A stretch of 64,000 bases of DNA from Smittia aterrima (Eukaryota; Arthropoda; Insecta; Diptera; Chironomidae): NCBI GenBank assembly GCA_033063855.1, contig CP093829.1:20987537-21051536 (forward strand), given 5' to 3'. Within the stretch, counting starts at the first letter, position 1. The number at the start of each line of letters is the position of its first letter. The position numbers and the translations under genes are program-made. The notes beneath the pieces are model-generated. The model was not told where the DNA came from. It ran no database searches and saw only the letters and a program-made list of their open reading frames with translations. This document shows, in pieces, positions 1 to 12,300 of the stretch.

Positions 1-3000
1 GTTTCCACCGCTAGTGTCCATCAAGAAAAAGCTCAGAACGACAAACGCGATGTAAATGACGAGAACAATATCAAGCCAGAATCCAAAACCTCTGGCGGTA
101 GCAATAAACAGGAAGTACGCAGAACTATTCAAGTCTTGGTGATTGTCAAACTCGACCGTTAAAATATTTTCTGCATTGAATGCTCGAATTGTTGAGAGTC
201 CGTTGAGTGTTGCAGCAAGATGAGAATAGATTGGCGAACGAGCTAAAAGTATCACGAATTTTTAAATTGGAAATTAATTAATTGATCGAACTCACTTGTT
301 GCTTCCATTCTTTTGATGTTTCGTGATGACAGAAGATAAAAGCTTCGCATGAAGTAAAACATAATGGCGATGATGACAGTCGGAATCAGTGAATAAGGAT
401 TGACAATTCCTACGACGACAACAATTCCAACCATTGTTAAAAAGATTTGCAAGACGTCGATCATTACCGAAGGCAAATATTCGTCGATCTGGCCGATGTC
501 CTTGCTGAATCTATTCAACACTCGTCCTGAAGGATTTGTATTGAAGAAATACATTGTTGCTCTGGTGATTCCGGAGAACATTGCTAAAATATTTGTTTAA
601 TTGATTAACTTCTTTAAAATGTTTCTTGCGATAACTCACCATCGTGAAGTTGCCGCGAAGCTTTCATCGCGACATTGAAGAACATGAAGCTTCTGCTCAA
701 AGTTATCAAGATTGTTCCAATGGTGAGGGCAGAGAAAATGTAAATATCGTAATTTCGATCGTAAACAACTTCTTCAAGAATCCTCGCTGCCTTTTCGATG
801 ATTGTTTCATCAGTTTGTTGTAAAATATTACTGACAGTTTCATTTAAGTTGCTTGGAGCTACTTCCTGTCCAAGTGATCGCGTTTCTTCTTTGACAACCC
901 AATAGGAAAGGAAATAATCGGAGAGTGACGCACACACTTGAGCCAGGATAAAGAAAAATATCACAATGATCGTTATGAAGTAGCCGCCAGCAGCACTGAA
1001 GTACGATTTGTAGTAAGTGAGTCCAATGGATCCCTCAGATCGTTTCTCTTCTTCCATTGCGTGCTCAATGTGTTCACTAAGGTCTTCACTAACTTGTGAG
1101 TGGAAACTTGTGACACTGCTTTGTCTATTGAACGATTGACGACTGTCTTTGCTCGTGCTTATTGATCTGTTAAGTGTCTTCTCGTCTTCGGTCACTTCTT
1201 CCTGCTTTGGCAGCAGCTTTGCGAAATCTAAACCAGAATTTCGTAAGCTTTCGAAAGTTCCGACACCTTGAACCATTCCATGGTCGATGATAAGAATTTG
1301 ATCAGCTGTTGGTAAATATTGAAGTTGATGCGTAACAAGAATGACGAGCTTGTCCTTGAGAAATTCTTTGATGCAGCTGTTTGAACAAGAAAAAACAATG
1401 CAACTCATTAATTTAATGATAATGAGTCATTAAAAAATTATTTTGTTTACCTATCAAACAAGTGGCGCCCTGCAAAGCAAATGTTTTGATAAAATTTTAA
1501 GTGGAAAAAAGAGGAAAACCTTACCAACATGAGAATCAACTGCTGATAACGGATCGTCGAGTAAATAGATGTCAGCTTTTCGGTAAACTGCTCGCGCAAG
1601 ATTGATTCTAGCTTTTTGCCCTCCCGACAAACTCATTCCTCGCTCTCCGACCACAGTCTTGTCACCATCACTCCAGATTTCTAAATCTCTTGTCAGTGAA
1701 CAGGCTTTGATCACAGCTCGATAACGCTCTTTGTCCATTGGCTCTCCAAAGAGAATATTTTGCCTGACTGAACCTGAGAACAGCCAAGGCTCTTGCGAAG
1801 CATAAGAAATCTTTCCGTTGACGTTAATGCTTCCACTTTCAGTTGGCAACTCTCCTAGAATCGCTTGGATCAAACTTGATTTTCCAGCTCCGACTTTTCC
1901 AATCACAGCAACCGTCGTCGTAGGTTGAACTCGAAGATTAATGTTTGATAACGTTCGTTCAGGAGATTCTCCTTGCCAGCGAGCGCAAACTTTGTCCAAT
2001 GTGATTCCAGGTTCTTGGCTAATTTTCGGCGTATTATCTTCGCTCTTGGAACTTTCTTTTTCCTTGCTCGTTTGATTTTGGAAATCGCGATCAAGCTCTT
2101 CATACATCATGTACTTTTCTAATCTTGATACAGAGACTCGAGCTTCCGCTACCATTCCAATCGCTTGAGGGAAAGATATCGTCATCGTTTGTCTCAGAAC
2201 GTTGTAATAAGCTGTAATGACAAATGCTTGCTGTGCTGTGAGGACGTTTCCAAGAAGAGCAAACATTACTAACGACGAAAATACTGCAGTTCGGGACGAG
2301 AACATGATGAACGAGAGAAGAATTCCCCGAATCCATGAAACGTAACGAATAACTCTAATTTCCTTTTGTCGAGCAATAGAAACGATTCTGCTGAAAGGTT
2401 TCTCCCACGCATACATTTTAATGACTTGAATTCCTTGAATTATCTAAAATGTAATAAAACTTTTATTGATTAGTTCATGGAAAGTTCAACGGGCAGACCC
2501 ACCTCATTCATCAATCTAACTCTCTCGTCAGTTCGAAAAGCAGTTTTCATTCTCAGTTGAGAAGTTTTCTTTCCCAGATAAACTAAATAGAAATACTGAA
2601 TTATTTTGAAGTGGTTCACGGTAGAAACTTACATTGAAATGGAATGAACATTAGCAGAAATACGACGCCAGCAACAGCAGATATTCCAATCTCGAAATAC
2701 ATCAATACAAAAATAACAATCGTTTCAAATGGACCAACCCAAAGATAATTAACAAACATAACTATCAAATCAAATCTAGAAAAAGAATTACTCAATTATA
2801 AACTCTCGGAAAGAAGTGAACTTTAAAATTTTCTTACCTTCCGACATCGTTGGACAGTAAATTAACGATTTGTCCTGATGTTGTGTTAATCATAGCTCTC
2901 TTGCTGAGTTTCAAGGATTTCCTGTAGATCATTGAACATGCGCTGACTCGAATCTTCATGCCGCTAGTAAATTTTGCTAGTAGCAACGCATGCTGAGTTA

Positions 3001-3506
3001 GAACAGCGAAGAAGCTACTTGCGATGATTCCAGCCGAATACCAATAAGCAGCCGATATATTGGATTGCTCTGGATTTGCGTAATATCTCACAACTCCTCC
3101 AAGGAAAATTGGTAATGTTACTTTGAACAACAATTCTGTTATTAAGAGAAGACATCCATAGAGTGCAATAGTGGGTCCAAAAACTTTTAGACCAGCTGAC
3201 ATCAAACTTGGTTTTTTGTTCTTCTGTCTCTTCTTCTTTACTTCATCTTCCCAAGCTTTCTCAAGCTTTGAGCCTAACTTTTGAGCGAGATGATCGTCTA
3301 GCGGTTGATACAAGTCTTCAATGTTTAAAGTTTTCTTTCTTCCTTTCAACAAAATCGGCAGAATCCAACTTCAAAAGAAAAGAAAGTTTAGAGCAATTAC
3401 GTAAAAAGTTTTCGTGAAGAAAATACCTGAATGTTAGATAAGACAGGATTCCTCCATTTTTTCTTGGACTCTCAGCCAAAAGTTCTTTCTTCGTAAGCGA
3501 TTCCAT
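1..3506 (-). CDS. ABCC/MRP4-like ABC transporter, copy A (3' end cut by window edge)
   Basis: Predicted plasma-membrane ABC exporter of the ABCC (multidrug-resistance protein 4-like) family, which pumps organic anions and conjugates using ATP. Exons in coding order: 3427-3506, 2838-3368, 2633-2775, 2503-2582, 1525-2443, 1451-1469, 640-1376, 296-583, 1-242. They join in frame to 1013 codons, and the second nucleotide-binding domain lies off the left edge. The first NBD has Walker A GKVGAGKSSL, signature LSGGQKARINLARAV and Walker B IYLLDDPLSAVD, typical of ABCC NBD1. Exon sizes match copy B except exon 5 (9 nt shorter) and exon 7 (3 nt shorter). I start at the ATG at 3506; the upstream in-frame codon at 3515 is GTG. 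Sequence is near-identical to copy B in the N-terminus and NBD1 and differs mainly in membrane helices. Family assignment is firm; substrate is unknown. Confidence 0.9.
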
Positions 3507-3564
3507 TCTTATCACGTGTGCCTTTCAATTCGGAAGTATCATCAGTAACCTGCAAAATATCGCA

Positions 3565-3652
3565 GGTAATATACAAAATATATATTATATATATTTATAT
3601 TTATATATTATGGTATAAATAAATCATATTATATATATTATATATAAATAAA
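3565..3652. repeat. AT-rich microsatellite in the 5' flank of ABCC copy A
   Basis: A run made almost only of TATATA and TTTATA units. The matching flank of copy B (about 9435-9470) lacks it, so it was gained in copy A, or lost from B, after the duplication. Confidence 0.75.
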
Positions 3653-4395
3653 CGAAACGTCTTATAAACAAACAATTTATTCTCATAAAGTCAATTTAAG
3701 AAAAATGAGTTGAGTGACACAAATTCATTTGGGAATTACGAGAAGTTTTTATCAATCAAATAACAATCACTCACCAACGATCAGTGGAGTCAAATTAATT
3801 TTCTTTTGTCAGTAATTTCCTGATGTTTTAAATAAAAAAGTTTTAATCGCAGAAGCTGATTGAATGACAAGTATTACGTTTAGAATAATTAAGGTTTAGA
3901 TTTAACAATTCTATTTTCAAGTCAAAACGTTGACAAACAAAACAGAAAGAGGGAATTTCTTTTAACGACTGATAACAGACAGAATGACGATGTAGTAATT
4001 TGTAAAAAAAAATAGCTTTATAATCGGAGAGCACTTCACTAAAGTCAAGATACCTATCGCACGTTTACTCGTTATCTAAACCTAAGTGGTTGCTTCAGGT
4101 AACACAATTTTTCACCTTCTGACTTCTTGAAACCAATAAATTGATATTTTAGAAAGAGCAATCTTGGACAACTTATTGATTATGATTGAGCGTAATTAAC
4201 TTTTGCAGCAGAACCGTTAATTTTTTCGATTGCATCTGCCAATTAAAAGGACGTTCACAACGCAAATCGATCAAAAAATTATTTGTTCCCGCGCGATATC
4301 ACTTCAACTCGGCAGTCACTTGAAGACTGAATCGGTTTGCGAGAATATTTTTAATGTGGCTGAAACTTTGATAAATGGGTTGATTCGAGAGTGAT

Positions 4396-4889
4396 GATAT
4401 GAAATAATTGATGCCGAAGCTTGATCACTTTAATAACTCTGTTAACCGATTCCAGTCCAGTGTTGATCTCTCTATTTTCAAGATTCTCTTTGATGTCAAA
4501 TTGAGTTTTATTCCATGGCAGGCTTCCATGACATCGTTTAATTTCTACCTACTCTTCAATGCGAATTTCCGCGATTTTATCTCAGTAAGAAAAAACACCT
4601 CAAGTGTTTGCGTCCCAGTTTTTAGATTAAGTTTTTAACGAAGGCAAAATTGATTCGTCAAACTAACTTCAATTGTTTTAAAAAAGTCTTTTTTTATTAA
4701 GGCACGTCAAAGGCAAAACAGTTTAAGAAATAATCTTCATAAGTTAAAATAATTGGCGCTAAGACACGTCATGTTGCTTAAGTAAGGTTCTTAAGTAAAT
4801 TTGTTGATAAAGTGCTAATGTCGTCGTCTAATTCTTCTTTTTACGATAATTCTGTAATTAAAGAAAATTGTGAAACTGAAATATTTCAT
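4396..4889. other. Spacer between the two ABCC genes
   Basis: Holds the junction of the tandem units and the 3' flank of copy B. No supported gene. A 76-codon open frame at 4408-4638 has no recognisable features. Confidence 0.5.
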
Positions 4890-7800
4890 TTATTTAAATT
4901 TGAGCTTTACCTCTTCAGCGATTTTTCTTAAGCTTTCGAATGTTGATCTTCCTGTTTCTTTCAACATGTTGTAGAACACTTTTGTCGCATTCGAACTCAT
5001 CAGAAGTTCATGTGGTGAAGCAAACTCTACGCAACGTCCAGCATCCATGACAAGAATGCGATCAGAGTCCATTACAGTGTTAAGTCGATGTGCGATTGTC
5101 AAGACCGTGCAATTAGCGAACTTGAGACGAATCGTTTCTTGAATCAAAGCATCTGTTTGTGGATCAACATTCGCAGTTGCTTCGTCCATCAATAAAATTT
5201 TGTTTTCGCGAAGAATCGCACGAGCTAAGCAAACAAGTTGTCTCTGACCAACGGAGAAGTTTGTTCCTCCCTCTGAGATCTTGGTCATCAGACCAGCTGG
5301 CATTTCACTGATCACTTCCTTCAGTTTGACTTCATCCAAAGCACTCCACAACTTCTCGTCTGCATATTCATCAAACGGATCGAGATTGTATCGCATTGAG
5401 CCCGAGAACAAAACTGGCTCTTGAGGAATGATTGAGATTTTCGATCTCAGATCATGAAGTCCCATCGATTGCGTGTCTCTCATGTCGATCAGGATCTGTC
5501 CTTCGTTGTATGACAATCGGAACAATGCGTTGATAATCGAACTCTTGCCTGCTCCAGTTCGACCAACAATTCCAATTTTCTCTTCTGGCAAAATGTCAAA
5601 TTCCAATTCTTTCAAAACTTTTTCTTCTGATGGCGGAGGAAAGTAACTGAGCGAGAGTTTCTTGAATTTGATTTCTCCTTTTTGAGGCCATTCCTTTGGA
5701 GGCTTCTTATCAGGAGTTGAATCAAATTCTGGCTCTGGATCGATTGAATTATATTCAACGACTCTTTCAACTGCTGTCATTGTATTTTCTAACTCAGCTG
5801 ACTGACGCATTCCCCATTGAACCATTCCTGTTAATCCCATAACTTGAGTGATGGCTAATCCAACGTTTCCACCGCTATCTCCCATCAAGAAAAAGCTCAG
5901 AACGACAATCGCAATGTAAATAACAAGAACGGTGTCAAGCCAGAAACCAAAACCTCTGGCGGCAGCGATAAACAAGAAGTACGCAGAACTATTCAAGTCT
6001 TGGTGATTGTCAAACTCGACTGATAAAATATTTTCAGCATTAAATGCTCGAATTGTCGAGAGACCATTGAGTGTGGCAGCAAGATGAGAATAAATTGGCG
6101 AACGAGCTAAAAGAGATAATGAATTTTTAAATTGAGAATTAGTTAATTATTCGAACTCACTTGTTGCTTCCATTCTTTTGATATTTCGTGATGACAGAAG
6201 ATAGAAACTTCTCATGAAGTAAAACATAATTGCGATGATGACAGTCGGAATCAGTGAATAAGGATTGACAGTTCCAACTACTGCAACAATACCAGCCAAT
6301 GCCAAAAAGATTTGCAGAACATCGATCATTATCGAAGGCAAAATTTCGTCGATCTGTCCGATGTCTTTGCTGAATCTATTCAACACTCGTCCTGAAGGAT
6401 TTGTATTAAAGAAATACATCGTTGCTCTGGTGATTCCGGAGAACATTGCTAAAATATTTGTTTGATTATTAAACTTTCAATGAAACGTTCTTTTGATAAC
6501 TCACCATCGTGAAGTTTCCGCGAAGCTTTCATCGCGACATTGAAGAACATGAAACTTCTAGTCAAAGTTATCAAGATTGTTCCAATGGTGAGAGCAGAGA
6601 AAATGTAAATATCGTAGTTTCGATCGTAAACAACTTCTTCAAGAATCCTCGCTGCCTTTTCGATGATTGTTTCATCAGTTTGTTGTAAAATATTACTGAC
6701 AGTTTCATTTAAGTTGCTTGGAGCTACTTCCTGTCCAAGTGATCGTCTTTCTTCTTTGACAACCCAATAGGAAAGGAAATAATCGGAGAGTGATGCACAC
6801 GCTTGAGCCAGGATGAAGAAAAATATCACAATGATCGTTATGAAGTAGCCGCCAGCAGCACTGAAGTACGATTTGTAGTAAGTGAGTCCAATGGAACCTT
6901 CAGATCGTTTCTCTTCTTCCATAGCGTGCTCAATGTGTTCACTAAGGTCTTCACTAACTTGCGAGTGGAAACTTGTGACGCTGCTTTGTCTATTGAATGA
7001 TTGACGACTGTCTTTGCTCGTGCGACTAATTGATCTGTTAAGTGTCTTCTCATCTTCAGTCACTTCTTCCTGCTTTGGCAGCAACTTTGCGAAATCTAAA
7101 CCAGAATCTCGTAAGCTTTCGAAAGTTCCGACACCTTGAACCATTCCATGGTCGATGATAAGAATTTGATCAGCTGTTGGTAAATATTGAAGTTGATGCG
7201 TAACAAGAATGACGAGCTTTTCCTTGAGAAATTCTTTGATGCAGCTGTTTGAACCCAAAAAACAATGCAACTCATTAATTTAATGATAATGAGTCATTAA
7301 AAAATAAATTTGTTTACCTATCAAACAAGTGGCGCCCTGCAAAGCAAATGTTTTGATAAAATTTTAAGTGGAAAGAAGAGGAAAACCTTACCAACATGAG
7401 AATCAACTGCTGATAACGGATCGTCGAGTAAATAAATGTCAGCTTTTCGGTAAACTGCACGCGCAAGATTGATTCTTGCTTTCTGACCTCCAGACAAACT
7501 CATTCCTCGCTCTCCGACCACAGTCTTGTCACCATCACTCCAGATTTCTAAATCCCTTGTCAGTGAACAGGCTTTGATCACAGCTCGATAACGTTCTTTA
7601 TTCATCGGCTCTCCGAAGAGAATGTTTTGCCTTATTGATCCTGAGAACAGCCAAGGCTCTTGCGAAGCATAAGAAATCTTCCCGTTGACGTTAATGCTTC
7701 CACTTTCAATTGGCAACTCTCCTAGAATCGCTTGGATCAAACTTGATTTTCCAGCTCCGACTTTTCCAATCACAGCAACAGTTGTTGTAGGTTGAACTCG

Positions 7801-9389
7801 AAGATTAATGTTTGATAACGTTCGTTCAGGAGATTCTCCTTGCCAGCGAGCACAAACTTTGTCCATTGTGATTCCAGGTTCTTGAAGAATATTCGGCGCA
7901 GGTTTCAAATTTTCTTCGCTTTTGGAACTTTCTTTTTCCTTGCTCTTTTGATTTTGGAAATCGCGATCAAGCTCTTCATACATCATGTACTTTTCTAATC
8001 TTGATACAGAGACTCGAGTTTCCGCCAACATTCCAATTGCTTGAGGGAAAAATATCGTCATCGTTTGTCGCAGAACATTATAGTACGCAGTAATGACAAA
8101 AGCTTGTTGCGCTGTGACGACGTTTCCAAGAAGAGCGAACATTACTAACGAAGTAAAAGTTGCTGCTCGGGATGAAAAGATAATGAACGACAGAAGAATT
8201 CCGCGAATCCATGAAACGTAACGAATTACTCTAATTTCCTTTTGTCGAGCAATAGAAACGATTCTGCTGAAAGGTTTCTCCCACGCGTACATTTTAATGA
8301 CTTGAATTCCTTGAATTATCTAAAATGCAATTAAGTTTTATTGATTAGTTCATAGAAAGTTCAACGGGCAGACCCACCTCATTCATCAATCTAACTCTCT
8401 CGTCAGTTCGAAGAGCAGTTTTCATTCTCAGTTGAGAAGTTTTCTTTCCCAGATAAACTAGAAACAAAACAATTTGTTACATTATCTTGAAGTGATTCAC
8501 GATAATAAAAAAAACTCACATTGAAACGGAATGAACATTAGCAGAAATACGACGCCAGCAACAGCAGATATTCCAATCTCGAAATACATCAATATAAATA
8601 TGACAATCGTTTCAAGTGGACCAACCCAAAGATAGTGGAAGAACATGACAATCAAATCAAATCTAAAAAGACAATTACTTTAGATCACTCGAAGTTTCAA
8701 AAAAGAATTAGATTTCTCACCTTCCGACATCGTTGGACAGTAAATTAACAATCTGTCCTGATGTTGTGTTAATCATGGCTCCCTTGCTGAGTTTCAAGGA
8801 TTTCCTGTAGATCATTGAACATGCGCTGACTCGAATCTTCATTCCGAGAGTTAAGTTCGCCAACATCAACGCATGCTGAGTTAAAACAGCGAAGAAACTG
8901 CATGCGATGATTCCAGCCGAATACCAATAAGCTGCAGATATATTGGATTGCTCTGGATTTGCGTAATACCTCACAACTCCTCCAAGGAAAATTGGCATCG
9001 TAACTTTGAATAGCATTTCTGATGTTAAGAGAATACATCCAAAGAATGCTATGTCGAGTCCATAAACTTTTAGACCAGCTGACATCAAACTTGGCTTTTT
9101 GTTCTTCTGTCTCTTCTTCTTTACTTCATCTTCCCAAGCTTTCTCAAGCTTTGAGCCTAACTTTTGAGCGAGATGATCGTCTAGCGGTTGATACAAGTCT
9201 TCAATGTTTAAAGTTTTCTTTCTTCCTTTCAGCATAATTGGCAGAACCCAACTTCAAAGGAAAAGAAAATTTAGAGCAATTACATGAAAAGTTTTCGTAA
9301 TGAAAATACCTGAATGTTAGATAAGACAGGATTCCTCCATTCTTTCTTGGACTCTCAGCCAAAAGCTCTTTTTTCGTAAGCGATTCCAT
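4890..9389 (-). CDS. ABCC/MRP4-like ABC transporter, copy B (complete)
   Basis: Complete paralogue of the neighbouring gene. Exons: 9310-9389, 8721-9251, 8520-8662, 8378-8457, 7392-8319, 7318-7336, 6505-7244, 6161-6448, 4890-6106; 4026 nt, 1341 aa, usual for MRP4-type proteins that lack the extra N-terminal TMD0. Order: N-terminal TMD1, NBD1 (Walker A about 463-471, LSGGQ 553-557, Walker B 573-578), a Ser/Thr-rich linker, TMD2, NBD2 (Walker A GRTGAGKSS about 1118-1126, signature FSVGQ 1220-1224, Walker B ILLMDE 1240-1245). Both ATP sites look intact, with the ABCC habit of a DD Walker B in NBD1 and DE in NBD2. The 19-nt exon 7318-7336 joins NBD1 to the linker. It is transcribed in the same direction as copy A, so this is a direct tandem duplication. 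Substrate cannot be told from sequence. Confidence 0.94.
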
Positions 9390-12300
9390 TCTTATCACGT
9401 GTGCCTTTCAATTCGGAAGTATCATCAGTAACCTGCGAACAAAATATCAAAAGTTATCGCAAATTAACATAAATAAACGAAATGTCTTATAAACAAACAA
9501 TTTATTCTCATAAAGTCAATTTAAACAAAATGAGTTGAGTGACACAAATTCATTTGGGAATTACGAGAAGTTTTTATCAATCAAACAACGATCAGTCATA
9601 AACTAGTGGAGTCAAATTAATTTACCTATGTCAGTAATTGCCTAACGCAAGCTAAAAAAAAGTTCTAATCACAGAAGCTGATTCAATGACAAAGATTAAA
9701 GTTTAAATTGACAATTCTAGTTTTAAAAACACAATAGAAAGCGGGAACTACTGATAACCGAGTAGAATGACGCTGTAGAAATTAGCGAAAAATAGCTTTA
9801 TCATCGAGGAGTATTTCACTAAAGTCAAGATACCCAGCACACGTTTGCTCATTTAATTGTTGTTATCTAATTCTAAGTGGTTGCCGTAGCACCATATTTC
9901 ACCTTATCACGTCTTTCAAAGCAATCAATTGATATTGTAAAATGGGAACGAAGCAATCCTGGACAGTTATTGATTATGACTGAGCGCAATTATCTTTCAC
10001 CGCCGAACCGTTGATGTTTTCAATTTCATCTGCCAATTACACGGACGTTCGCGACACAAATCGCACAAAATGTATTTTTCCTCGCGCGATATCACTTCCA
10101 CTCGCGGCAGACGCTTGAACACTGAATCGGTTAGCGAGAGAGAATTCTTAATATACCGGCAACTTCGATAAATGGGTCGATTCGAAAGTGATGACATTCA
10201 AATATTTATTTACTTATCAAGTTATTTGACTTCAAATTACTTAAATTGCTAATAAAGCAATATTTTCGATTTCATCATCGTGACTCGACAGTGTGAATTC
10301 CCAATCTTTCATAGCTACTCGTGCAATATGGAATCTCTCGCGAATATTTGTTACTCTTCTCTGACGACATTGAACTTGAAACGGATTTCACAATCGTAAC
10401 ATGCGAATCAATTGTTTATGACCATGAGCAAATGTTTAGTTTTTCGATCGATATCAATCCCGAAAATTTCAATTTTGAGTAAATGATTGAGGTAGGTCAA
10501 CTAAATCGAGAACTGAATGTTTTATGAGTGTGAGAAGCTTCGCCGAGCCCACACATTCAATTTTCTTCATTTGTTCACTTTCTTACCGAAAAAACGATTG
10601 ATTGACATAGAAAAACAATTCAAAGTCTACTTTTGTACTTTCAATTCGATAAAATATTTTATCTTTTATCGAAAGTGACTTAAATTCAATGATAAAACTA
10701 AATTCAGAGAATCCACTGCTCGAATCCAAGGAACGAAAGAACTTCACATGTTTATAGGAAGAATAACTTGACGCGACTGAAAGTTTTTCTCGGATTTTCT
10801 CTCTTGCTCTCTTCGTTTTTATTCACGCATCAGGTAAAAAAGACTAACATTCTCGATTCTTGTTCATGCAAGGCTCTCCGTTCAAGCTTTGTTTACATAA
10901 ATTATGAGTTGTTGAACTGAACTTACTATCTTGCCATCTTGATTGTCATTTGCATTGTCATTACGTAAATGTTTTCGCAGAAATCACTGGAATGTCGACA
11001 ACTAAAATGTAGGTCAACTAAAAATGAATTTGCAAAACGAATTCTATTTTAAAATTGTTTCAGTTTCGCTGCGAAAATTTCGCCGAATCTAATTCAAGAA
11101 TTGTTTTGACTGCGAAGTATTTTTTTTTCAGATGGAATCTTAATTTTAATCTTACGTTTGATCTCTTAACTTATTAATATTTATCTTACGTACTTCTTCT
11201 TTCATTTTATAAGTTTTGCGCAAATTGATTTTTAAAAATAATAAACAGCAGTTTTATCTTGGCACAGCTGATTTTTGTTTACACTTTTAGTTTGGTGAGA
11301 AACTCTCAGCTCTGATTGTGGTGAGTGCGGGAAATTCAAAGATTTGTTCAGAAATCACGTCGCAAAATAAATATTTTGATTCCCCCCAACGACAAGTTTT
11401 CTATCAGCTTTAATACAAAACAAATCATATCACTGAGATTGAACAAAATCTGGAGGAGTTTCCAATATTCAACAACACTTAAAATAAAATGGATTTTTAC
11501 AAAATAAGAATTGTTGAAAACTTTCTTTCTATGAACATTCACAGAATCTTCAATATTTCGATTTCCCCTCCAGATTATTTTTTCTATAATTTAATTAGAA
11601 AAACTCTTCAACATTTGCGTCACTAAATAGATCTTGAGTATCTTTGTTCTTCAAAAGCAGACCCAAATCAATTTAATTATATTTCCTTAGAGCAAAAAAT
11701 AATTTGAACGCACTTGTGGTGATGCATTCTTCTCGAATCAAAAAGCGGAAGAGACCTAAATGTCCGACGGTCGTTAAAGGGATAATTGTTATTTTTAAAA
11801 GAAATTTTTCTCGTCTTAAAAGTTTAAAGCCCCTGCACTTAATTAATTTTTCGGTTTCCGCAGCTTTGTCAAGTATTAAATTATCACTCAATTACATTTT
11901 CATCTCTTCTCTGTTTTGTCATTCTCTCTTACGTATTTTTCTTTTGAATTATAACAAGCAATTTATTTTTTTCATGAACGTTTCAAATTTTAAAGACTAA
12001 CAAAGACAGCCAATCCAAGTGCATCAGGTGTCTGTCAATCTTGCGACCAAATTGGTTTTAAATCCATCCGCGAATATTAGTTGTGGAAGTTGATCAGCTT
12101 GTAATAGAAAGATTTTCCGCTTTCACTTTGCTTGCTCATGCAAATTTTTCATGCAGTCATGCTTTGATTGAAATTCATCTCGTGTGAGGTATTTCCAATG
12201 TCAGAAATGTTTTTCGAGATGATGTGTAGGAAATTGTTGAGAAAGAATGCTCCTTTAAGGTGCAGCTTCACTTCAGAAAGTTGTTAAATCCTAAAAACAA

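Larger units (their letters stand above)
1..10198. repeat. Direct tandem duplication carrying the two ABCC genes
   Basis: Homology between the copies is not limited to exons. Introns align (for example around 1470-1525 and 7337-7391). The 5' flanks align from the start codons out to about 4395 (copy A) and 10198 (copy B), including the shared GCGCGATATCACTTC block and a shared GATAAATGGGT block near the far ends. The right unit is about 5.5-5.8 kb. The left end of the left unit is outside the window, so more copies may exist there. Copy A's flank has gained an AT microsatellite that copy B lacks. Confidence 0.85.

Noticed and set aside
11704..12000. 98-codon plus-strand open frame upstream of Nos
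   Set aside because: AT-driven composition (Phe, Ile, Lys, Leu, Ser), no domain, no promoter or splice context.
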